From: a virus
DNA: 55,299 nt
Direction: 5' to 3' (one strand)
Virus record (IMG/VR): IMGVR_UViG_3300027822_000016
Location: 1 to 55,299 of that record
The position numbers and the translations under genes were made by a program. Shown here in pieces: positions 38,174-45,716 of the stretch (the stretch's first letter is position 1; every line of letters starts with the position of its first letter). The notes under the pieces were generated by a model, which worked only from the letters and a program-made list of their open reading frames with translations, was not told the DNA's origin and made no database searches.

Positions 38174-38371
38174 TTACATGGGATCGTATGCGCACCCCTT
38201 CGGAGTCGAAACAGCATCAACACAAACGGGGCACAAAAAGTAGAATTCGTCGCCCCTCGACACGTAAGGATTGAAACCGAAAAGACAGAGAAGACAGCTG
38301 TAGCCGCAGCCTGGGCATCTCATTCTCTCCCACATAAAGCATGCCAGTGTGTGCAGTGTGTTCATGTCCAT
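38174..38371 (-). CDS. 65-residue multi-cysteine protein
   Basis: Contains CPGCGYSCLLC near residue 19 and FLCPVCVDAV near 46, with a hydrophobic middle. It starts four bases after the preceding stop with GGGAAG ahead. Probably a zinc-binding protein; function unknown. Confidence 0.6.
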   Translation of the reverse strand: MDMNTLHTLACFMWERMRCPGCGYSCLLCLFGFNPYVSRGDEFYFLCPVCVDAVSTPKGCAYDPM

Positions 38372-38374
38372 GTC

Positions 38375-38743
38375 TCAGAGCTTCCCAGTGCGAAACATCT
38401 CACACGCATCACGCAATCTATCCACGTCATTATACAAATGCGGATAGAAATAGTAGGTAGTATCCGCTACCTGAAGGCTATACACACCTGGTGGAAGGTC
38501 AGGCAGCGATGTCGTATGGACAGTTATGTCAGGCGGCGACGTGGCATGCACCCCAAATCGGCCCCTTCGGGGAAAAACTTCCGTTATCTTGTACGTGCAG
38601 GTGAATACGTCATCCGCAACCTTTTTTATATGCACGCCAAGGTGAAAAATGTTTGAGTCCTTCGAGAACTTCGCACATTCCTCTTTGGTGGAGACAGAGA
38701 TTGTCGTGTTGTACGATTTAAATTCCAGTATTCCAGCATCCAT
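38375..38743 (-). CDS. 122-residue beta-strand protein
   Basis: ATG 38743 (MDAGILEFKSYNTTISVS) follows AAGGACGG and is preferred to ATG 38791. It has HLGVHIKKVADDVFTCTYKI then a repeated VHTTSLPD/ATSPPD pattern and PGVYSLQVADTTYYF, and ends in a helix. It resembles in order the proteins at 39147, 41057 and 41850. It overlaps the upstream frame by 118 nt. Confidence 0.6.
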   Translation of the reverse strand: MDAGILEFKSYNTTISVSTKEECAKFSKDSNIFHLGVHIKKVADDVFTCTYKITEVFPRRGRFGVHATSPPDITVHTTSLPDLPPGVYSLQVADTTYYFYPHLYNDVDRLRDACEMFRTGKL

Positions 38744-39108
38744 AGGTTCGTTCCGTCCTTTCGTAATCCGGGAAGTTTTTTTCCCCCCCATATCCGGATG
38801 TACTCCTCATTTTCTGCATAACAATTTCGGCATACGATATGTAGTAATCCTTGGTTTTGTATGGCCCTGTTCGCGCACGAACTGTTTGGCTTGCGTTTTT
38901 CGCACTTCCAGCAGATAAAATTTCCGGCCAGTTCTGTAGCATTCTGCTGCTCTGATGCTGCGTATTTTTCGCAGCACGAGCGGCATACGTCGAGAAAAAC
39001 CCCATCAACAAGTAGGACATCGGCATCGAACGCATCATTTCGTTTGCGTACTTTACACTTCCGACAGATGAATTCCTCCTCTGGGGCCAACCCAAATACA
39101 CGCACCAT
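38626..39108 (-). CDS. tandem zinc-ribbon protein
   Basis: Two ribbons, CRKCKVRKRN with CRSCCEKY, and CWKCEKRKPN with CRNCYAEN, fill residues 14-105. The last 45 residues (Arg/Ser/Thr-rich) overlap the next gene and look like out-of-frame sequence, so the natural end may have been lost by a frameshift. Function unknown. Confidence 0.6.
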   Translation of the reverse strand: MVRVFGLAPEEEFICRKCKVRKRNDAFDADVLLVDGVFLDVCRSCCEKYAASEQQNATELAGNFICWKCEKRKPNSSCANRAIQNQGLLHIVCRNCYAENEEYIRIWGGKKLPGLRKDGTNLWMLEYWNLNRTTRQSLSPPKRNVRSSRRTQTFFTLACI

Positions 39109-39146
39109 AGCATCCTCCTTTTTCCAATACGATAATGGACATTCTG

Positions 39147-39491
39147 TCAGTTTTTGAGTTTCTCCAACTGTTCGGCAATCATCTCCAGTTGTTCTGTTTC
39201 AACTTTGTCCACCACAACGTAGGTCACACCATCCACGCATACGGTGCGCTTTGCTAACGAAACCACTGGAAGATCTTCGTTTTCAATCACCACTTTGTCC
39301 TGTATGCCTCTAACATTGTGCATGCCGAGAATGGTGTGAGAAAAAGATGGCTTATTGGCGTTGCTGCAACAGGAAAACTTGTAATCGTACTTTTTAAGTC
39401 CGTGGATCATGTACAGGCTGAATCTAAAATCTCTGTTCTCCCGTTTCGCGTCTGCTGGAATCGCTTCCGCTCTTGATTTCCTTCGCATCAT
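39147..39491 (-). CDS. beta-protein family ending in KVET-EQLE helix
   Basis: The start is one of three consecutive ATGs (39494-39488) placed after GGAG; 39491 is used. The 114-residue protein has FRFSLYMIHGLKKYDYKFSC, LPVVSLAKRTVCVDGVTYVV and ends VETEQLEMIAEQLEKLKN. The closing strand-loop-strand-helix order recurs in 41057-41392 and 41850-42296. Function unknown. Confidence 0.55.
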   Translation of the reverse strand: MMRRKSRAEAIPADAKRENRDFRFSLYMIHGLKKYDYKFSCCSNANKPSFSHTILGMHNVRGIQDKVVIENEDLPVVSLAKRTVCVDGVTYVVVDKVETEQLEMIAEQLEKLKN

Positions 39492-39534
39492 CATTCTCCA
39501 TCTCGCTTTGTCGACACAGGCACTCCCGTAACAT

Positions 39535-39987
39535 TCAATACGTGTACTGTGCCAATTCAATACTGCCCGTTTCGTCTACACCACACTTGTCGTGATACCC
39601 CTGCTCAAGGTAGATATCACTCATGTCTCTCGCTGTTGCGCAAAATGCGCACCGTCCTGTCTCCCTGGCAAAAAATGCCCTGTACTTGTCAAGTCCGTAC
39701 GGCGAGAGTCTCGTCAACATTTTCATCGGACCCTCATACTCCCCCTGGTACTTTTCGTAGCGTGCAAAAGCAGCTATGTACTGCCTGCCGACGACTACCC
39801 CTGATCGGTAGTCCCGCAATGAGGTACCCGACAAGGGCACAGCAAGGACTATCCTCTCGACACGACCAGAAGGGATCACCCGAAAAGCCGTGTTTTTCGG
39901 CCATTCCACTTTCTCGATTGTTTCAAGACCGTCCGGTGTATCGAGATAGTAAAATCCGTTTGGTATGACATCAAGGTTTACTTCCAT
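39535..39987 (-). CDS. 150-residue protein with CXXC cluster
   Basis: Begins MEVNLDVIPNGFYYLDTPDG, like the N-terminus of the protein at 36941 (a PxGxYxLxT start), and carries GRCAFCATARDMSDIYLEQG then YHDKCGVDE. The cluster suggests zinc binding similar to DUF6011-type proteins. Function unknown. Confidence 0.6.
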   Translation of the reverse strand: MEVNLDVIPNGFYYLDTPDGLETIEKVEWPKNTAFRVIPSGRVERIVLAVPLSGTSLRDYRSGVVVGRQYIAAFARYEKYQGEYEGPMKMLTRLSPYGLDKYRAFFARETGRCAFCATARDMSDIYLEQGYHDKCGVDETGSIELAQYTY

Positions 39988-40023
39988 CGATTCTCATTTC
40001 TGTTCCTCTTGCTGACGTTACCA

Positions 40024-40052
40024 ACTCTAGCTTGTTTCTATGACCACATCAA
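40024..40052 (-). promoter_or_regulatory. second-class promoter
   Basis: TTGATG, 17 bases, TAGAGT, for the genes at 39.1-39.99 kb. Confidence 0.6.
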
Positions 40053-40097
40053 GAATCTATTCTGTTCTTTAGTGACTCTCTCATTCCGGACAGAAAA

Positions 40098-40134
40098 AAA
40101 CCCCTACTCATGTCGACAACATGAATAGGGGTTT
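40098..40134 (-). terminator. terminator after 40193-40759
   Basis: 16-bp stem with one mismatch (AAACCCCTA arms) and TTTTTTTCTG following. Confidence 0.75.
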
Positions 40135-40192
40135 GAGTCACATATCAGACTTATGTCTGGTGTCTCCTCCACTTGCTATTCCGGAATACCAT

Positions 40193-40759
40193 TCATCGGG
40201 GCATCCCGACCTCGTATTCGTCGCGAAGAGCAGGTGGATGGGCGTCGACATCGGCTGCATCCGCGACCGCAAACACCAAAAGATATCGAAAGAGCCAAAG
40301 AAGTCGAGCAGTCCGAGCAGCAACGAGACCACTCGCGTGCAGAACGGCAAGCTCCCACTGTGCCCCTGTGTCGGGAGGACCGTCGAAAAGGAATGCAGCA
40401 AGGAAAATAGGGAGCATCAGGAGTGGTAGACGAATAACACTTACCCATATGGATACGATACTATCCCCGGATTTTCGCATGACGTTAGGTACACGAGATC
40501 CTGCCCCGCGGAAAAGTAGGATGCCATAGGAGGTCATTGTGAACACGACAATGATACTGGTGATCTGCGCGAGTAGCGCATAGAATCCTTGGCGCGTCAA
40601 AAGGTTAACCTCTTCAAGCGGTGCGCCAAGAAGAATGAGTGTCTCATGGATGGCGACGCCGATGGCGAGGCCGATATTGATGTCCAGGAGGGGATGTTTT
40701 GCCCACATGTCCGCGCACCATTCTGAGGCGACGCGAAAACTGGCCGGTTTTCTGATCAT
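40193..40759 (-). CDS. 188-residue membrane protein
   Basis: Likely membrane segments lie at about 27-45, 60-83, 105-125 and 150-168. The N-terminus is basic (MIRKPASFRVASEWC) and the C-terminus is acidic. No family was recognised. It is alone behind a second-class promoter, so it may be an early membrane-acting protein such as an exclusion factor. Confidence 0.65.
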   Translation of the reverse strand: MIRKPASFRVASEWCADMWAKHPLLDINIGLAIGVAIHETLILLGAPLEEVNLLTRQGFYALLAQITSIIVVFTMTSYGILLFRGAGSRVPNVMRKSGDSIVSIWVSVIRLPLLMLPIFLAAFLFDGPPDTGAQWELAVLHASGLVAARTARLLWLFRYLLVFAVADAADVDAHPPALRDEYEVGMPR

Positions 40760-40798
40760 TTTTTGTGCTTTCTGCCGTACGTGTTGGTGACACTACCT

Positions 40799-40826
40799 AT
40801 TCTATGCGATTTTATGATCCAGTCAA
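40799..40826 (-). promoter_or_regulatory. second-class promoter
   Basis: TTGACT, 16 bases, TAGAAT; nearly identical in context to the one at 41427-41454. Confidence 0.65.
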
Positions 40827-40864
40827 GAATCTTCTGCTTGGGGCTTTCATTCTGGGCATAGAAA

Positions 40865-40901
40865 AAGCCTCTGTCCCTGACATCGATAGGGACAGAGGCT
40901 T
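40865..40901 (-). terminator. terminator hairpin, second after small RNA 5
   Basis: 14-bp perfect stem AAGCCTCTGTCCCT and complement, with TTTCTATGCCC following. Confidence 0.75.
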
Positions 40902-40922
40902 CCACTTCAGAGTCGCAAAAAA

Positions 40923-41017
40923 TTTCTGGCGAGCTGTTTTGCGGACGTCTCACCAGAAATATGTAATAGTACCTAGAGGTATCAACTCGAATGGAGACAC
41001 CTACGATCTACCTTGCA
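40923..41017 (-). ncRNA. candidate small RNA 5 (about 95 nt)
   Basis: TTGACA, 17 bases and TATTCT (41024-41052) precede a transcript ending at an 11-bp stem (40923-40933/40949-40959) followed by TTTTTT. Only a 16-codon frame is visible. No gene lies in the 300 bases from 40760 to 41056. Confidence 0.55.
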
Positions 41018-41056
41018 TTTTCCAGAATACATGATTTCTGTGACTCTGTCAAGCAT

Positions 41057-41392
41057 TCAAAGGTAAAGCTCCTTTATCTCCTCCAACTGGGCATTCACCC
41101 GCTCCAGATATTGTCTATCCGCTTTAAGCGGGACGTCATATTCAACGCCGTCCAGGTAGAGGACACGTTTTTCGGGGTCAAGTGCCGGGAGTACATCAGT
41201 TTTGCTGTAGAGGACATCGTCATGGCTTCCGATATTGTACTTGCACTCTATATGGTGGTCGTAGAGGCCGCCCCCAACTCTGTGTGACTTGACCACGATG
41301 TCACAGCGAATTTCGTAGAGCATGTCGCGTCCGACGTCTGTGTAGTGGACGGGCAATCGAAATACGTACGTTCTTTTTTCGTCTGTTGGCAT
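41057..41392 (-). CDS. beta-protein family member
   Basis: ATG 41392 (MPTDEKRTYVFRLPVHYTD) follows AAAGAGAG. The 111-residue protein shows HHIECKYNIGSHDDVLYSKT, LDGVEYDVPLKAD and the closing ERVNAQLEEIKELYL helix, as in 39147-39491 and 41850-42296. Function unknown. Confidence 0.6.
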   Translation of the reverse strand: MPTDEKRTYVFRLPVHYTDVGRDMLYEIRCDIVVKSHRVGGGLYDHHIECKYNIGSHDDVLYSKTDVLPALDPEKRVLYLDGVEYDVPLKADRQYLERVNAQLEEIKELYL

Positions 41393-41426
41393 GGTATCTC
41401 TCTTTGTAATTACGGTAACACTACCC

Positions 41427-41454
41427 ATTCCATACGACTCTGTGACCCAGTCAA
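41427..41454 (-). promoter_or_regulatory. second-class promoter
   Basis: TTGACT, 16 bases, TGGAAT upstream of 41057-41392. Confidence 0.6.
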
Positions 41455-41496
41455 GAATCTTCTACTGGCAGTGATGAGGTGGAGAGACTTGCATTT

Positions 41497-41554
41497 CAGA
41501 AACACGATTCCCGGCGAGAAATTTGCAAAAAACTCGCCGGGAATCGTGTTTCTG
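41497..41554. repeat. 22-bp perfect inverted repeat
   Basis: Arms 41497-41518 and 41533-41554 match perfectly around an A-rich 14-base loop. It lies in a gap of about 460 bases without a convincing gene (41393-41849). Confidence 0.7.
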
Positions 41555-41677
41555 TGTTTGGAACTTGAGGACAGTATTCTCATTTCTCCCATAAAAACAC
41601 TGACTCAAATACCTTCGCCTATCATACCAAAAAATTATGACTGCGCCAGTTTTTTCTATGCTGCAGACAAAAAGAAA

Positions 41678-41818
41678 GCGAGGACCTCGTTACAGATCCT
41701 CGCTTCCCAAGCGGGTGACTCTCCGGCAGACTAGGAGCGTAACGACTCTATCCGCCGTCGAGAAATCACTCACATTCCCAGAAAGGGTAGAGAAAGACGC
41801 ACTAAAATCTCTACTCCC
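41678..41818 (-). ncRNA. candidate small RNA 6 (about 140 nt, structured)
   Basis: TTGACG, 17 bases and TAGCAT (41825-41853) precede a transcript ending at a GCGAGGA/TCCTCGC stem (41678-41703) with TTTCTTTTTG. Around 41715-41775 a GTGA/TCAC outer stem, CTC/GAG steps and a GGCGGA/TCTGCC inner stem can fold into a branched structure. It is not a recognisable tRNA. RNA 3 has a similar GGCAGG/CCTGCC element. Confidence 0.6.
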
Positions 41819-41849
41819 ACATTCATGCTACACCGATACTATGACACCG

Positions 41850-42296
41850 TCAAGAAACAACTTTTTCCGTCCAATCTCCAAAGCGGACTTTCAGCTGCTC
41901 GGAGACCCCTGCCAAATAACTTGTCTCCACAACATCTGCTACGTCGTAGGTTTTTTCATTCACTCGTATCGTATGCTCTACGATGGATATTTTTGGGAGC
42001 GCACTATTTACAGTGACAGATATCGAGGTGACTGATCCGTCCACCAGTTCTGTGATTTTGTGTCCGCACACCAAGTTGTCGTCATTACTCCCGGAGAATA
42101 TGTACACTAATTCGCCTACCTGGCCACCTGGTAGTTCTTCTGTCTCAATGATTGGCAACTTGAAAGCGTAGATCGATCGCGGTTTTTCTCTTTCTTCGTG
42201 TCTTACCTCCCCTTTGTATTCTCCCCATTCCGCACGGTCTCGCTCCAGTTCTGCAAATCCCTCGAATCTCACGTCTTCGTTTTTTTCGTGCTGCAT
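41850..42296 (-). CDS. beta-protein family member, longer N-terminus
   Basis: 148 residues with an acidic-basic leader (FAELERDRAEWGEYKGEVRH), then YAFKLPIIETEELPGGQVGE, IRVNEKTYDVADVVETSYLA and a closing helix. The leader is missing in its relatives. GGGAAAGA precedes the ATG. Function unknown. Confidence 0.6.
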   Translation of the reverse strand: MQHEKNEDVRFEGFAELERDRAEWGEYKGEVRHEEREKPRSIYAFKLPIIETEELPGGQVGELVYIFSGSNDDNLVCGHKITELVDGSVTSISVTVNSALPKISIVEHTIRVNEKTYDVADVVETSYLAGVSEQLKVRFGDWTEKVVS

Positions 42297-42332
42297 TCTT
42301 TCCCATCTCTGTTTTGCTTATTGACACCATCA

Positions 42333-42361
42333 ACTTTACTCTATTTGTATGGCCCAGTCTA
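42333..42361 (-). promoter_or_regulatory. promoter for 41850-42296
   Basis: TAGACT, 17 bases, TAAAGT; a weaker member of the second class. Confidence 0.5.
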
Positions 42362-42389
42362 GAGATCTACTGGTTGCAGGGGCACAAAA

Positions 42390-42428
42390 AAATCTCCCGC
42401 CACCAACAGAGATGGTAATGGGAGATTT
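42390..42428 (-). terminator. terminator after transfer-module operon
   Basis: AAATCTCCC/GGGAGATTT stem with a 21-base loop and TTTTTTGTGCC following, 55 bases beyond the stop at 42483. Confidence 0.75.
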
Positions 42429-42482
42429 TATCGGTAGAATAATGTTTTTGTTGTGACACTGCAAGTTTATCGTGGGATGCCC

Positions 42483-43106
42483 TCACCGACTACGATCTTG
42501 CCTTGTCTTTTTCGCAATCGCAGGAAAAATTGCCATCAGCGTCTCCATTTTCATCAGCCCAAGAGAGACACGAATCTTGCATGTGACATAGTCGGCAAGC
42601 TGTTGCCTTGCCTCCTGCTCACTCTGATCTTCGGCGATCCATTTTAGGTACTTCAACCCTCCGAACACTGTCGGTAGCCAGTCAGCCACCGCTACCAGAT
42701 CGTATATTTTGCCGCGGTACAGTGTGCCGTCCAGTGGGCGGGGGAAATTTTCACCTATATGCACGCGACCATCGACAACGTTGCTTACGTTTTGGGTTTC
42801 GAGTCGTTTCGGACTCCCGACATAAACGGTAAAAATGTCCCGCACCTCACCAAGACCACCGATTAACAGGGCACTTTTGTATATTGCGTCCTGGAGTGCC
42901 CCTTCCAAGATCAAACGACTGGATTCGGCACTCACTTTCTGGCTGCAGGATAACGAGATCTCTTTAATGTCGAGAGATTTGAGCAGTCTCTCGACGTTGA
43001 TGGCCGGGGTGTGGACGAGGTCACCGTTGTCGTCTCTCGGGGCATAGAATCCCATAGGAATGGGTTGTTTCTGCACTTGACTTGCGTCTTTTATAAGCAT
43101 TTCCAT
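42483..43106 (-). CDS. 207-residue protein, end of transfer-like operon
   Basis: Begins MEMLIKDASQVQKQPIPMGF; mixed alpha/beta with ESSRLILEGALQDAIYKSAL and a long C-terminal helix region ending KKTRQDRSR. It starts five bases after the nuclease stop, so it is in the same operon. No family recognised. Confidence 0.6.
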   Translation of the reverse strand: MEMLIKDASQVQKQPIPMGFYAPRDDNGDLVHTPAINVERLLKSLDIKEISLSCSQKVSAESSRLILEGALQDAIYKSALLIGGLGEVRDIFTVYVGSPKRLETQNVSNVVDGRVHIGENFPRPLDGTLYRGKIYDLVAVADWLPTVFGGLKYLKWIAEDQSEQEARQQLADYVTCKIRVSLGLMKMETLMAIFPAIAKKTRQDRSR

Positions 43107-43111
43107 TTTAT

Positions 43112-43531
43112 TTAGCTCCCATCATTAATATTTTTCATACCTATTAAATCATTAATTATATGCCTTGCACAAGGCCAATTTTCCCGGCGCATGCTGGGAA
43201 TTCTCTCGCCAGTGAGCAGGTAGAATACATCTGGAGTGCGCCGACCTTTCACCACATCGCCTTGTTGCGCCACTATGGGGTAGACCGGTAGCCCGTACTC
43301 CTTCCACATGACATTTGTGACAATGTTATAAAAACTATTCCATTCCCCAGCGGATATCGATTTCGCCCCAGTCTTGCACTGCACAAGCAAAATTTGTCGA
43401 TGCCCCATTGCAATAACATCTGCGCCCATAGCACTTTTGCTCCCGGCAAAACGTGCCGCCACATACCCCACGTCCGACAAGGACGCAACGACGACACGCT
43501 CAAAAGCCGCACCTCTCTGATAATTCGTCAT
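43112..43531 (-). CDS. Holliday-junction-resolvase-type nuclease
   Basis: ATG 43531 overlaps the upstream stop (ATGA) and has GGAGG seven bases ahead. The 139-residue protein has the restriction-like core E11, D38 (SAMGADVIAMG) and Q51-C-K53 (ILLVQCKTG), as in archaeal Hjc-type and related phage enzymes. It could resolve branched DNA before packaging or transfer. It is co-operonic with the spread-like membrane protein. Confidence 0.7.
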   Translation of the reverse strand: MTNYQRGAAFERVVVASLSDVGYVAARFAGSKSAMGADVIAMGHRQILLVQCKTGAKSISAGEWNSFYNIVTNVMWKEYGLPVYPIVAQQGDVVKGRRTPDVFYLLTGERIPSMRRENWPCARHIINDLIGMKNINDGS

Positions 43532-44583
43532 CACACAACCTCCTTCGCCTTCATCTCGGCCTTGACTTGTTTTCTCCGATCCTTGAACCCTTCATGTCTG
43601 CAGATGGATGATGGGGATACGCCAATCTCCTCTGCAATGATGTTGTCCATTTTCATGCGTCCTTCATCGTCGAACCAGTTCCCGGATTGCACACCAGCGT
43701 CATCCAGCCAATCCTCAATTGCAGTACGTGCTGTGCCTCGTTTGATCGGGATCACACCCGCCGCAATTTCACGGGCTGATTGCAATGCAATTTCATTTTC
43801 ACGATCCAACCCCGCTGCAATTTCACGAGCTGATTGCAATGCAATTTCACTCCTTGGATTCTGTGCAATTTCATGCGCTGCCTCCTCTGCAATTTCATAC
43901 GCTGATTTCACTGCAATTTCATGCGATGATTTCACTGCAATTTCACTCCTCGGATTCTGTGCAATTTCAGGCTGCACCACAATTTCAGACTTCATCGCCT
44001 CAACATGACTGCGATTCACCACAGCAAAAAGCCTCGTCAACCGCAGCACGCCCTCGATTAAGAGGACAAATACTGTCGATGGCAGAGCTTCAAAAATCGC
44101 ATACCCCGCGTGCCCCACTACAAATAGGGCATACGACGCATTGAGTACGAGCGTGGAGATACCAACACCAAGCATCGCCCAGCGAAAAAGTTGCATCGCA
44201 CTGGCATGCTCCCTCTGCAGCTCTTTCTCGTCATCACCTGGCGAGAGCAGCACAAAAATCAAATTCACACTAACCAGAAAGAGCAAAAACGTATCTAGCA
44301 TTGGTGCTACCAACACTGACAAATTGTCAGGGACACCCAGATAGGCTCCCAATCCCTGGATATTTCGGAACGAAAAAAGATACGCGCACCAAATCAATGC
44401 CCCCGTTGTTGCAAACGATGTGAGAAACATCAATCCCAACACATCGTTACGGACATTGAAAATTCTGTTTTTCAATGTCCGTAACGAATGCACAAAACGT
44501 TGCTTCCGAGCGGCACGAGCGCTCTCACGCACCATTTTCCTCTCCCGTTTCTCCCTCATTTTCACCTGATATTTCGTCTCCAT
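43531..44583 (-). CDS. SpdB/DUF2637-like membrane protein with EIA repeats and HTH
   Basis: A 350-residue protein in three parts. Residues 1-45 are basic. Residues 50-190 hold about four membrane segments (including FLTSFATTGALIWCAYLFSF and APMLDTFLLFLVSVNLIFVL), in the manner of DUF2637/SpdB spread proteins of actinobacterial plasmids. Residues 200-275 carry about nine EIA-type repeats (HEIAVKS, YEIAEEA, REIAAG). The end (DNIIAEEIGVSPSSICRHEG) is a helix-turn-helix. The repeats are written with the DNA word GCAATTTCA (minus strand TGAAATTGC) that also builds the nearby array. Confidence 0.65.
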   Translation of the reverse strand: METKYQVKMREKRERKMVRESARAARKQRFVHSLRTLKNRIFNVRNDVLGLMFLTSFATTGALIWCAYLFSFRNIQGLGAYLGVPDNLSVLVAPMLDTFLLFLVSVNLIFVLLSPGDDEKELQREHASAMQLFRWAMLGVGISTLVLNASYALFVVGHAGYAIFEALPSTVFVLLIEGVLRLTRLFAVVNRSHVEAMKSEIVVQPEIAQNPRSEIAVKSSHEIAVKSAYEIAEEAAHEIAQNPRSEIALQSAREIAAGLDRENEIALQSAREIAAGVIPIKRGTARTAIEDWLDDAGVQSGNWFDDEGRMKMDNIIAEEIGVSPSSICRHEGFKDRRKQVKAEMKAKEVV

Positions 44584-44605
44584 TTTCTTCTCCTCTCCCC
44601 CTAAG

Positions 44606-44620
44606 AACCCCGAAGGGGTT
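44606..44620 (-). repeat. tetraloop hairpin in leader
   Basis: AACCCC-TTCG-GGGTT type hairpin lies between promoter and ATG of 43531-44583; possibly a leader stabiliser or translation control element. Confidence 0.5.
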
Positions 44621-44628
44621 GCCGTCGA

Positions 44629-44658
44629 TTTTTATGCGGTCTGACCTGCACTTTTCAA
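44629..44658 (-). promoter_or_regulatory. promoter for 43531-44583
   Basis: TTGAAA, 18 bases, TAAAAA in the gap between the two transfer-like genes. Confidence 0.55.
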
Positions 44659-44678
44659 TTTTTGATTCCGGACAGTTC

Positions 44679-45716
44679 CTAGTCATTTCCTGGTCGGTTT
44701 CCCACTCGATCTCCCGTTCGGTTTCCCACCCGGTTTCCCACTCGATTTCCCGTTGGGTTTCCACCGTTCTCAATGCTCCTGCGCTTTGGCGGAGCCAAGG
44801 AGAAGAGGGTCATCGGTCGGTCCTTGGCAGCATGGCTTCCCAGTTTTCCCCATATTGCGGAGAGGGCGCCATGCTCGTAGTCGGGTGTGAAGAATGCCTT
44901 TTTTGTAGCGACGCCGACGTTAAAACCTGGGGGCATTTCGGTGTTTCTGTGGGTTTCCCAGATTGCTTTTGCGCATTCTTTGCCGCCGAATCCACGCCGG
45001 TCGTCTTCTGTAATGATGAGTAGGCGGGGGAATTCTCCTCCGGGGAAGCGTTCTCGCCATGCGTCTGGGGTGTTGTACAAATGCTTATATTTTTGCACTT
45101 TTTCTGCTAGTTTGCTTACTCCTTGTGTGCCTCTGTCCAGCTCAATGATGAGTGGCACTACTGTTATCTGCCCGTTGCGCACCGCGATGTAGTGCAGGAT
45201 CATGTCGGAGATCAGCAGTTGCTCATCACCTCGTTTTGTTTTGCGGTACTTGAACGCAATTTCGTGCTCCCATGCGTATGGGTCGCACTGGTCGCCCATT
45301 GTTAGTGCGATTTCGCAGAATCGCAGTCCGACCCGGTTGGCGAGGAGCGGATGGTAGGGCCATATTCTCCCTGTTGGGTTGTGCAGCCATCCACGGTCAA
45401 GCTTTGGATTCCCTTGGCATACTGCGTCGATTCCTTTTTCCGTCGCATGCCAGCAGACCCGATTTTTCTTGCCGACCTCGCCAGTGCGTTTGTTGATGTA
45501 CTCACCATTTTTCAGTGTTGTCAAGTGGTCGTTAAATTTACTCAGGGGTGATAAGCCCAGGTAGAAATGCATTTTTTGTAGTGTGCTGGAGGTGATGTAT
45601 CTGTGTTGGGTAAGTAACGTCACCGTGGTGGCTTGCCGCTCGGAAAACACAGATGCGCCACTTTCCCCCCCTTTCTCTGGTGGTGTCCCTCGCGGTTTTG
45701 TCTCTGTCGCTCGCAT
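44679..45716 (-). CDS. replication-relaxation family protein
   Basis: The first 110 residues form a winged-helix-like domain: ERQATTVTLLTQHRYITSST, then KFNDHLTTLKNGEYINKRTG and VCWHATEKGIDAV. A nuclease-like or binding fold follows with EHEIAFKYRKTKRGDEQLLI and VPLIIELDRGTQG. This is the layout of the replication-relaxation family (PF13814) found on actinobacterial and firmicute plasmids and integrative elements beside DNA-translocating ATPases. The C-terminus ends in NRVGNRVGNRTGDRVGNRPG, a short repeat array. GGGG precedes the ATG by eight bases. It probably handles DNA at the adjacent repeat array, by inference. Confidence 0.7.
   Translation of the reverse strand: MRATETKPRGTPPEKGGESGASVFSERQATTVTLLTQHRYITSSTLQKMHFYLGLSPLSKFNDHLTTLKNGEYINKRTGEVGKKNRVCWHATEKGIDAVCQGNPKLDRGWLHNPTGRIWPYHPLLANRVGLRFCEIALTMGDQCDPYAWEHEIAFKYRKTKRGDEQLLISDMILHYIAVRNGQITVVPLIIELDRGTQGVSKLAEKVQKYKHLYNTPDAWRERFPGGEFPRLLIITEDDRRGFGGKECAKAIWETHRNTEMPPGFNVGVATKKAFFTPDYEHGALSAIWGKLGSHAAKDRPMTLFSLAPPKRRSIENGGNPTGNRVGNRVGNRTGDRVGNRPGND

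Noticed and set aside
40756-40953. 65-codon leftward frame over a terminator and promoter
   Set aside because: Both arms of a terminator and a full promoter lie inside, and composition is not protein-like.
41410-41592. 60-codon leftward frame with GGGAG ahead
   Set aside because: Its sequence is mostly the 22-bp inverted repeat and the following promoter; coding is unlikely.
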